A stretch of DNA of 64,000 bases from Mesorhizobium prunaredense (GTDB taxonomy: Bacteria; Pseudomonadota; Alphaproteobacteria; Rhizobiales; Rhizobiaceae). The notes beneath the pieces were generated by a model, which saw only the letters and a list, made by a program, of their open reading frames with translations, was not told the DNA's origin and searched no databases. Shown here in pieces: positions 57,591 to 64,000 of this stretch (its first letter is position 1; each line of letters starts with the position of its first letter). The position numbers and the translations under genes were made by a program. The stretch is from assembly GCF_900156895.1 (NCBI RefSeq), contig NZ_FTPD01000001.1, positions 323,327 through 387,326 on the forward strand. The letters run 5' to 3'.

Positions 57591-57605
57591 ATAAGCTCAG
57601 CTTAT
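57591..57605. promoter_or_regulatory. Palindrome ATAAGCT-C-AGCTTAT overlapping the lysR start
   Basis: A perfect 15-bp palindrome in the 92-nt mttB3/lysR gap; its right end runs into the ATG (57604) of the LysR gene. It matches the mttB1 site (TAAACT-G-AGTTTA) in layout and most bases. Binding here would block lysR expression and contact the mttB3 promoter region, as expected for an autoregulated LysR protein. Confidence 0.6.
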
Positions 57606-58506
57606 GCGAAGCTTGCGCCATCTGCTGCCCTCGGCCGGCAGCCTGATCGTTTTCGAGGCCGCCGGCCGGCTGTCGAGCTTTACCGCCGCCGGGCGGGAGC
57701 TCGGCATGACGCAGGCTGCCGTGTCCTATGCGATCCGCGGGCTTGAAGAGCAGCTCGGCGCGAAACTCTTCCAGCGCCGCCATCGTCAGGTCAGCCTTAC
57801 CGAAGCCGGCGAGCGTTTCCACGCCGACGTCTCGCTCGGCCTGTCGCACATCCGCAAGTCGGCGGAGGATTTGCGCCTACAGGCGACCGGCGGCCATGTG
57901 ACGCTCGCTGCCTCGACCGCTTTCGGCTCGTTCTGGATGATGCCGCGCCTGCAACAGTTCCGCGACGAACTGCCGGGCATCGACCTGCGCATCCAGACCG
58001 CCGACCGCGATCTCGACATCATCGCCGAGGGCATCCCGCTCGCTGTGCGCGGTGGCGAGCCCCGGGAATGGCCGGACTATCATTCACTGCCACTGGCCGA
58101 TGAGGAGATATTCCCGGTTGCCGGCGTGAGCTATGTGGCACGGTTCGGGCTGCCGAAAACCGTCGAGGATCTGCCATCGCACCGGCTCATCCATCTCGAA
58201 GAGCCGTTTCGCGAGGCCGCGAGTTGGGACGAGTGGTTCGCCTCGGCCGGGGTCACCATCACCGATGCCGGGCGCGGCTTGCGCATCAACGATTATGCGC
58301 TGGTGATCCAGGCGGTCATGGAAGGGCAAGGCATTGCGCTCGGCTGGGGCCACCTCGCGGAGCGCCTGCTGGCGTCAGGACTGCTGGTGCGTGCGACCGG
58401 CCACACGATGACGACCGGCAAGGGCTTTCATGTCATCTGGTCGAGAACCCGCGACCTCAGCGACAATGCCCGCAAGGTGCGGGACTGGCTGGCTGCGCAG
58501 GCGTGA
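57604..58506 (+). CDS. LysR-family regulator 4 (GcvA-like)
   Basis: A 300-residue LTTR with HTH FEAAGRLSSFTAAGRELGMTQAAVSYAIRGLEEQL (about 17-51) and effector segment QAVMEGQGIALGWGHLA. Its start codon lies inside a palindrome, a clear sign of autoregulation. It is divergent from the mttB3 module and is the probable activator of that module; it marks the right edge of the amine island. Confidence 0.88.
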   Translation: MRSLRHLLPSAGSLIVFEAAGRLSSFTAAGRELGMTQAAVSYAIRGLEEQLGAKLFQRRHRQVSLTEAGERFHADVSLGLSHIRKSAEDLRLQATGGHVTLAASTAFGSFWMMPRLQQFRDELPGIDLRIQTADRDLDIIAEGIPLAVRGGEPREWPDYHSLPLADEEIFPVAGVSYVARFGLPKTVEDLPSHRLIHLEEPFREAASWDEWFASAGVTITDAGRGLRINDYALVIQAVMEGQGIALGWGHLAERLLASGLLVRATGHTMTTGKGFHVIWSRTRDLSDNARKVRDWLAAQA

Positions 58507-58521
58507 GGCTCCCATTAATGC

Positions 58522-59514
58522 TCAATCAACCGTCACGACGATCTTGCCGAATTGCTCGTTCGACTCGAGAAAGCGATGCGCTTCGACGATCTGCTCGAAT
58601 GAAAAGGTTTTGGCGATTGCCGGCTTTAGCGAACCTGACATCAATCCGTCGAGGATGAACGCCTTGGCAGCTTCCAACTTCACCGGATCGCCAATGATCT
58701 CGTGGACGAGATAGCCGCGCAGCGTCAGCGTCTTGGCCAGCACAGCGAACAGCGGGAACGGCGTCGGCTCGGGACTCAAACCGCCATATTCGATGAGAAT
58801 GCCACCCCGTGCCATCGCCGCCGTCAGAGGCGCGAAAATCGGGCCGCCGACCGCGTCGAACACCACTCGGATGTTGTCCGGACTGGCGATTTCCTTCAGC
58901 CGGGCTTCCAGATCTTCGTCCGCTGAAGCGACAACATGGGCCGCGCCGAATTTGAGCAGGGCCTCTCTCTTGGCAGATGTCCGCGTGACCGCGATCGCGG
59001 TCGCACCAACGATGTTGGCAATCTGGATCGCGGCAAGTCCGACACTGCTCGATGCCGCGGTAATGACGACAAAGTCGTCTCTGCCGAGCTTGGCAATGTC
59101 GATCAGCGCGCCATAGGCGGTGAGATATTGCATCCAGACGGCTGCAGCCTCTTCCCAGGTAAGCGATGGCGGGTGCTTGGCCACGAGATGGGCGGGATAT
59201 GTGGCAGTCTCACCATAGGCGGGCCAGCGGGCCATCGATAATGGTGGCACGACGCTGACGGCGTCACCTGGCGCAAAACCGTGCACGGCTTCGCCGACCG
59301 CTTCGACGACACCCGCTGCCTCAAGACCAAGACCGGAAGGCAACGGCGGCGTCTGGATATAAGTGCCCGAACGCAGCAGCGCCTCGGCCCGGTTGAGACC
59401 CAATGCCTTGACCCGGATCTGAATCTCGCCCCGACCGAGCGCGGGAATATCGAGATTCTCGATGCGCAGAACCTCGGGACCACCATGCTCATGAAAGCGA
59501 ACAACACGTGCCAT
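58522..59514 (-). CDS. Medium-chain (quinone oxidoreductase-type) dehydrogenase 2
   Basis: A 330-residue MDR protein with VRFHEHGGPEVLRIE, NRAEALLRSG, GLEAAGVVEAVGE and the Rossmann segment ITAASSSVGLAAIQIAN; no zinc Cys set. ATG 59514 is the family start; the frame is open to 59592. It is divergent from a LysR gene (104-nt gap), which probably controls it. General NADPH-dependent detoxification of quinones or enones is likely; not obviously tied to the amine island. Confidence 0.87.
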   Translation of the reverse strand: MARVVRFHEHGGPEVLRIENLDIPALGRGEIQIRVKALGLNRAEALLRSGTYIQTPPLPSGLGLEAAGVVEAVGEAVHGFAPGDAVSVVPPLSMARWPAYGETATYPAHLVAKHPPSLTWEEAAAVWMQYLTAYGALIDIAKLGRDDFVVITAASSSVGLAAIQIANIVGATAIAVTRTSAKREALLKFGAAHVVASADEDLEARLKEIASPDNIRVVFDAVGGPIFAPLTAAMARGGILIEYGGLSPEPTPFPLFAVLAKTLTLRGYLVHEIIGDPVKLEAAKAFILDGLMSGSLKPAIAKTFSFEQIVEAHRFLESNEQFGKIVVTVD

Positions 59515-59618
59515 GCGGTCATAACTCCAAAATATTTGAACTGAATACGCTATGCCAGCGGCCATCCGGCAGATAAACGGTTGCTTGGGCAAGACAGTAG
59601 AAACTCGGAGTTTTTAAT

Positions 59619-60521
59619 ATGGATCGCCTTACGAGCATGGCCGTGTTCGTCAAAACCGTCGATCTCGGCTCGTTCGCGGCGACTGCTGCCGCTCTCGATC
59701 TGTCCGGACCGATGGTCGGCAAGCATGTCCGGTTTCTCGAGGAGCGTCTGGGCGTGCGCCTCATCAACCGGACCACACGCCGCCAGAGCCTGACCGACTT
59801 CGGGCGCGCCTACTATGAGCGCTGCCGGATGGTACTCGCTGAAGCCGAAGCTGCGGATGCACTCGCGGCCGATCAACTTTCCGAACCACGCGGAAAGCTG
59901 CGCGTCATCATGCCCGTGCACTTCGGCCGGCGCTGCGTTGCCCCGATCCTGCTGGAGCTTGCGCAGCGATATCCCGCTCTGGAACTCGACCTGTCTTTCA
60001 GCGATCCCATCGCCGACCTTGCAGAGGATGGCTGCGATCTTGCCATCCGGACCGGCAATCTGGAGGACCAGGCCGGCGTGATGGCGCGGCGCGTTGCGCG
60101 CCAGCGCATGGTCGTCTGCGCGTCGCCATCCTATCTCGAGATGCACGGGCAGCCACGGCGGGTAGAGGATCTCGGTAGCCACCAGGCCATCATCTACCGC
60201 CGTTCGGGCCGTGTCGTCCAACCGTGGCTGTTTCCGCGTAATGGCCAGCCTGCGCTGGAGGTCATGCCGGTCGGCCGGCTGCGGTTCGACGACCTCGCTG
60301 CAATCGCCGATGCTGCGGCAGCCGGCATGGGGCTTGCCTGGCTGCCATACTGGCTGGCCCGTGAGCGCATTCAGGCCGGCGCACTTGTCCCGCTGTTATC
60401 GGACCAGCCGGGATTTCTTTACGACGCCTATGCGCTCTGGCTGCAGACACCTCACTTGCCGCTGAAGGTCCGCCTTGCCGTCGACGCGCTGGCAGCGGCA
60501 CTGCCCAGGCTGATGACGTGA
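59619..60521 (+). CDS. LysR-family regulator 5
   Basis: A 300-residue LTTR with HTH FVKTVDLGSFAATAAALDLSGPMVGKHVRFLEERLGVRLINRTTRRQ at the N-terminus and an effector domain ending with DALAAALPRLM. Divergent from the MDR gene, the usual layout for a local regulator of an oxidoreductase. Effector unknown. Confidence 0.88.
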   Translation: MDRLTSMAVFVKTVDLGSFAATAAALDLSGPMVGKHVRFLEERLGVRLINRTTRRQSLTDFGRAYYERCRMVLAEAEAADALAADQLSEPRGKLRVIMPVHFGRRCVAPILLELAQRYPALELDLSFSDPIADLAEDGCDLAIRTGNLEDQAGVMARRVARQRMVVCASPSYLEMHGQPRRVEDLGSHQAIIYRRSGRVVQPWLFPRNGQPALEVMPVGRLRFDDLAAIADAAAAGMGLAWLPYWLARERIQAGALVPLLSDQPGFLYDAYALWLQTPHLPLKVRLAVDALAAALPRLMT

Positions 60522-60601
60522 AATGCAGGAGCACGGTGAGCGGCGCGGATTCCTGAATTCGCCCCTCCCGCTTGGGCGACGAATCCGCGTATAGTACCCC
60601 C

Positions 60602-62461
60602 ATGCCCATCCGCCAGCTTTCCGAAACGATGATCAACCAGATCGCCGCCGGCGAAGTCATCGAGCGTCCGGCAAGCGTGGTCAAGGAACTGGTCGAGAAC
60701 GCACTCGATGCCGGCGCAGCCAGAATAGAGATCGTCACCGCCGGTGGTGGGCTGAACCTGATCCGCGTCACCGACGACGGCTCGGGCATCCCGGAAAAGG
60801 AACTGCCGCTGGCGATCGCACGCCATTGCACCTCGAAGCTCGCCGATGACATTCACGACATCCGCTCGCTCGGCTTTCGCGGCGAAGCGCTGCCGTCGAT
60901 CGGCTCGGTGGCACGGCTGTCGATCCGCTCGCGCACCGCCAACGGCGACAGCGCCGCCGAGATCGGCATCGAAGGCGGCCGCGTATCTGCCGTCAAGCCG
61001 GCGGCCGCCAATCGCGGCACCACGGTCGAGGTGCGCGACCTGTTCTTCGCCACGCCGGCGCGGCTCAAATTCATGAAGGGCGAGCGCGCCGAAAGCTCGG
61101 CGACCAGCGACGTGATCAAGCGTATCGCCATCGCTTTCCCGACCGTGCGCTTCACGCTGGCCGGTTCCGACCGCTCGACGCTGGAGCTGCCGGCGACCGA
61201 CGACAGCCCGGAAGGCCGGCTGCGCCGCGTCGCGCAAGTGATGGGCGCCGACTTTCCGGCCAACGCGATCGCCATCGACGCCATGCGCGACGGTGTGCAT
61301 CTTGCCGGCCACGTGTCGATACCATCCTTCAGCCGCGCCAATGCGCTGCAGCAATATGCCTATGTCAACGGCCGGCCGGTGCGCGACAAGCTGATTGCCG
61401 GCGCCATCCGCGGCGCCTTCGCCGACGTGCTGCCGCGCGACCGCCATGCGGTGACGGTGCTGTTCCTGACGCTCGATCCGGCCATCGTCGACGTCAATGT
61501 CCACCCGGCCAAGGCCGACGTCCGCTTCCGCGATCCGGGGCTGGTGCGCGGGCTGATCGTCGGCGCCATTCGCGAGGCGCTGGCCAATGCCGGCATCCGT
61601 GCCGCCACATCAGGAGCGGCCGGCATGATGGCGGCATTCCGGCCAGGCGCAGCATCCTATGCGTATCCAGGACTGGCCAACGGCCATCGCAGCTACGAAG
61701 CGGCCTACCGGGCCTCCGGCTTCGCCGGTTTCGATCCGGCCCGCTCGCCGCAACGGCCGCTGGATGCAGGATCTGCAAATGGCGGCTTCGGCGAAAACGA
61801 TCAGGCGGCGTTCGCTGCCGGTTCGCCTCACAGCGCCGACGCGCGCGCCGGACAAGACGAAGCGGCGGAGACGCTGCTCGGCATGGCGCTGGGTGCCGCA
61901 CGCGCGCAAGTACACGAGAACTACATCGTCGCGCAGACCAGGGATTCGCTCGTTATCGTCGACCAGCATGCGGCGCATGAGCGGCTGGTCTACGAGGCAC
62001 TGAAGAACGCATTGCATTCGCGCGCCGTGCCGTCGCAGATGCTGCTTTTGCCCGAGATCGTCGATCTGCCGGAAGAGGATGCAGAGCGGCTCGCCTTGCA
62101 TTCCGAAACACTGGCCCGCTTCGGCCTCGCCGTCGAACGCTTCGGCCCGGGTGCGGTCGCGGTGCGCGAGACGCCGTCGATGCTCGGCGAAACCAATGTC
62201 CAGCAGCTGGTGCGCGACCTTGCCGACGAGATCGCCGACAACGACACCGTCGACACGCTGAAAGAGCGGCTGGACAAAATAGCCGCGACCATGGCCTGCC
62301 ACGGCTCGGTGCGTTCCGGCCGCCTGCTCAAGCCGGAAGAGATGAACGCACTGCTGCGCCAGATGGAGGCGACGCCCGGGGCCGGCACCTGCAACCACGG
62401 CCGCCCGACCTATATCGAGCTCAGGCTCGCCGACATTGAGAGACTGTTCGGGCGGCGGTGA
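60602..62461 (+). CDS. mutL: DNA mismatch repair protein MutL
   Basis: A 619-residue MutL. The GHKL ATPase domain carries [35 protein letters not shown] and [14 protein letters not shown]; a middle S5-like domain has VNGRPVRDK and [13 protein letters not shown]. The C-terminal domain has the endonuclease motif [12 protein letters not shown] and [12 protein letters not shown] and CNHGRPT for metal binding, so this is the nicking type found in bacteria without MutH. ATG 60602; frame open from 60572. A core gene, outside the island. Confidence 0.96.
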   Translation: MPIRQLSETMINQIAAGEVIERPASVVKELVENALDAGAARIEIVTAGGGLNLIRVTDDGSGIPEKELPLAIARHCTSKLADDIHDIRSLGFRGEALPSIGSVARLSIRSRTANGDSAAEIGIEGGRVSAVKPAAANRGTTVEVRDLFFATPARLKFMKGERAESSATSDVIKRIAIAFPTVRFTLAGSDRSTLELPATDDSPEGRLRRVAQVMGADFPANAIAIDAMRDGVHLAGHVSIPSFSRANALQQYAYVNGRPVRDKLIAGAIRGAFADVLPRDRHAVTVLFLTLDPAIVDVNVHPAKADVRFRDPGLVRGLIVGAIREALANAGIRAATSGAAGMMAAFRPGAASYAYPGLANGHRSYEAAYRASGFAGFDPARSPQRPLDAGSANGGFGENDQAAFAAGSPHSADARAGQDEAAETLLGMALGAARAQVHENYIVAQTRDSLVIVDQHAAHERLVYEALKNALHSRAVPSQMLLLPEIVDLPEEDAERLALHSETLARFGLAVERFGPGAVAVRETPSMLGETNVQQLVRDLADEIADNDTVDTLKERLDKIAATMACHGSVRSGRLLKPEEMNALLRQMEATPGAGTCNHGRPTYIELRLADIERLFGRR

Positions 62462-62494
62462 AGGGACTGAGCTTTTCAGTTCTGACGGCGCAGC

Positions 62495-62639
62495 CCCCTC
62501 TCCGGCCGCTTCGCGGCCACCTCCCCCATTAAAATGGGGGCGAGGAAACACCAATCGCCAAGGCCGCGACCCCAGAAAACTTGGGTTCCTCGCCCCACGA
62601 AGTGGGGAGAGGTGGTTTGCGAAGCAAACCGGAGAGGGG
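62495..62639. repeat. Palindromic intergenic repeat (rhizobial type)
   Basis: Outer arms CCCCTCTCCGG (62495-62505) and CCGGAGAGGGG (62629-62639), with inner hairpins around CCCCCATTAAAATGGGGG and CCCCACGAAGTGGGG. It may also act as a terminator after mutL. Same architecture as 10566-10742. Confidence 0.75.
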
Positions 62640-62701
62640 AAATCATAAAGAGCCGTTCGAAACAGCTGTCTATGATTCAAGCAAACCTCCAACCCTCTGA
62701 T

Positions 62702-63595
62702 TCACCGCTTCAAATTCACCACGACCACGCCGCCGAGCGCCAGCGCGCCACCGAGAATGCCGAGCAGCGTCGGCACCTCGCCCAGCCAGAAGAAGCCGAT
62801 CAGCGTCGCCACCGGGGAAACCAGATAAAGGAAGTTCGAGGCGCGCGCCGCCGGCAGCCGGGAAAGTGCTGTCGCCCAGGCGGCGTAGGCGATGAGGCTT
62901 GGCACGATGCCGAGAAAGACGACGGCGCCGAGACCGGCGGCATCGGCAACTGCCGCCTGCGCCAGGCCGTTCGGCAGGAAGGGCAGCAGACAGAGCGCGC
63001 CGAGCAGCATGTTCGAGGCCGAAATGGTCAGTGGATGATGGCGGGCAAACAGCGGCTTTTGCACGATGGTGTTGACCGCCGAGCACAGCGCCGAGCCGAG
63101 GACCAGCAGCGCGCCATTGTTGAAATGCAACCCTTGCCCCTCGCCCATGGCGATGATGCCGATGCCGGCGAAGGACAGGAATGTGCCGGCCCAGGCCAGG
63201 CCCGAGAAGCGTTCGCCAAGCAGCGCCATCGCCATGATCGCGGTGAAGATCGGGCTGACATTAATGATGAAGCCGGCGGCACCCGCCGAGACGGTCAGCT
63301 CGCCGAAATTGAGCATTACCGTGTACAGCGCAACGAAGACGGCGCCGCCGAAGGCAAAGCGCCATAATTCATCGAGCCGGGGCAGCGCCGGCCGCTTGAC
63401 GGCGAGGAAGATCGCCGCCGGCACCGCCGCGATGGCGAAGCGCAGCGCCCCAAGTTCCAGCGGCCCGAAAGCGACGAGGCCGGCACGGATCGCCGGAAAG
63501 GCGGAGGCCCAGCCGACCACTGTCAACGCCACCGCAATGGCCGCCGTGGTGTCGATCCGCTGTGTCGTGTTCAACGTGCCGGTACAGGCGTTCAT
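62702..63595 (-). CDS. EamA/DMT-family transporter
   Basis: About 297 residues forming ten membrane helices in two EamA repeats (first about 10-140 with [15 protein letters not shown]; second about 150-290 with [20 protein letters not shown]). The C-terminus ends [16 protein letters not shown]. Inner-membrane exporter of an unknown metabolite, possibly an amino acid. The start is uncertain: ATGs at 63628, 63616 and 63595 are all in frame. Divergent from a partial LysR gene that may regulate it. Confidence 0.87.
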   Translation of the reverse strand: MNACTGTLNTTQRIDTTAAIAVALTVVGWASAFPAIRAGLVAFGPLELGALRFAIAAVPAAIFLAVKRPALPRLDELWRFAFGGAVFVALYTVMLNFGELTVSAGAAGFIINVSPIFTAIMAMALLGERFSGLAWAGTFLSFAGIGIIAMGEGQGLHFNNGALLVLGSALCSAVNTIVQKPLFARHHPLTISASNMLLGALCLLPFLPNGLAQAAVADAAGLGAVVFLGIVPSLIAYAAWATALSRLPAARASNFLYLVSPVATLIGFFWLGEVPTLLGILGGALALGGVVVVNLKR

Positions 63596-63685
63596 TTCAT
63601 TATTCCCGCGTTTCATGTCCTCAAACATACAAAGCGCCTTTCCCGATCGGTTGACAAACGACCAAATCGAGGGTCAGCTGTGACT

Positions 63686-64000
63686 ATGAATCACAGCTCA
63701 GACGCGATGCTGCCGCTCGAAACCCTGCGCGCCTTCGACGCCGCGGCACGGACGGGCAGCTTTTCGGCCGCTGCCGAAAAACTCAACCTCACCCATGGCG
63801 CCGTCAGCCGGCAGATCGCCAAGCTAGAGGACTGGCTCGGGCTGAAAGTGTTCGATCGCGGCGCGCGAGGTGTCTCGCTGACGATCGAAGGCAACCGCCT
63901 GCATCTGCGCACCACTGAGGCCTTCGCGCTGATATCGAGCAATTCGGACCGCTGGATCGAGCCGCGCGGCACCGCCGTGGTGCGGCTGACCTCGATCCCT
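63686..64000 (+). CDS. LysR-family regulator (partial, N-terminus)
   Basis: The first 105 residues are present; the gene runs off the right edge. It has the GcvA-like HTH LRAFDAAARTGSFSAAAEKLNLTHGAVSRQIAKLEDWLGLKVFDRGARGV (about 14-64). Divergent from the EamA transporter gene, a frequent pairing. Continuation outside the window is needed to see the effector domain. Confidence 0.88.
   Translation, partial: MNHSSDAMLPLETLRAFDAAARTGSFSAAAEKLNLTHGAVSRQIAKLEDWLGLKVFDRGARGVSLTIEGNRLHLRTTEAFALISSNSDRWIEPRGTAVVRLTSIP

Noticed and set aside
62495..62639. CRISPR-like repeat array
   Set aside because: Single palindromic element, no regularly spaced direct repeats.

Overview
The window looks like a chromosomal segment of a high-GC alphaproteobacterium of the Rhizobiales, most like Mesorhizobium or a close relative. 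The reasons are an hmgA/FAH tyrosine-degradation block, a tdh-kbl pair, many LysR/MarR/GntR regulators, and rhizobial-style palindromic intergenic repeats. The genus is inferred from gene style and from memory, not from a database search. No rRNA, tRNA, integrase, transposase or CRISPR array was seen.

Left flank (1-11.9 kb): ordinary genes. These are a partial FAH-family hydrolase, an MBL-fold hydrolase, hmgA with a divergent MarR regulator, tdh-kbl (threonine to glycine), a GGDEF/EAL protein, a Phd/VapC-type toxin-antitoxin pair with a perfect palindromic operator, a MarR regulator with a small membrane protein, queF, and two tandem small exported proteins.

Centre (about 11.9-57.6 kb): a large accessory island for breaking down N-methylated (quaternary) amines, most likely proline betaine and hydroxyproline betaines. 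It contains a glycine/proline-betaine-type ABC importer (30.0-33.1 kb); two HpbD-like betaine epimerases and a third enolase-superfamily enzyme; a GntR-controlled operon encoding a DHDPS-fold deaminase/dehydratase, an aldehyde dehydrogenase, a DAO-type FAD oxidase, HpbD and another DHDPS-fold enzyme; a Rieske oxygenase with its reductase; two TMADH/N-methylproline-demethylase-like flavoproteins; a ProC-like reductase; a 2OG-Fe(II) oxygenase; and several SDR/MDR dehydrogenases. It also carries three non-pyrrolysine MttB-superfamily methyltransferases. Two of them sit in near-identical mttB - Tat-exported solute-binding protein - corrinoid protein modules. Two DMSP-lyase-family proteins of unrelated fold (DddP-like M24 and DddQ-like cupin) lie in the same island. 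The locus therefore holds an oxygen-dependent and a corrinoid-dependent demethylation route side by side.

The left edge of the island is scarred. There is a truncated flavoprotein gene with an in-frame stop (9.8 kb), the 3' end of a solute-binding protein gene, and a degenerate 0.53-kb copy of the 23.8-24.4 kb region. That copy has fused the last 37 codons of an hpbD gene onto a truncated SDR.

Right flank (57.6-64 kb): LysR regulators, an MDR oxidoreductase, mutL, a palindromic repeat, an EamA transporter and a partial LysR gene. Proposed pathway (inference): import, then epimerisation (HpbD), then two N-demethylations (Rieske or MttB/corrinoid, then flavoprotein), then D-amino-acid oxidation, then deamination (DHDPS-fold), then oxidation by the aldehyde dehydrogenase to 2-oxoglutarate.
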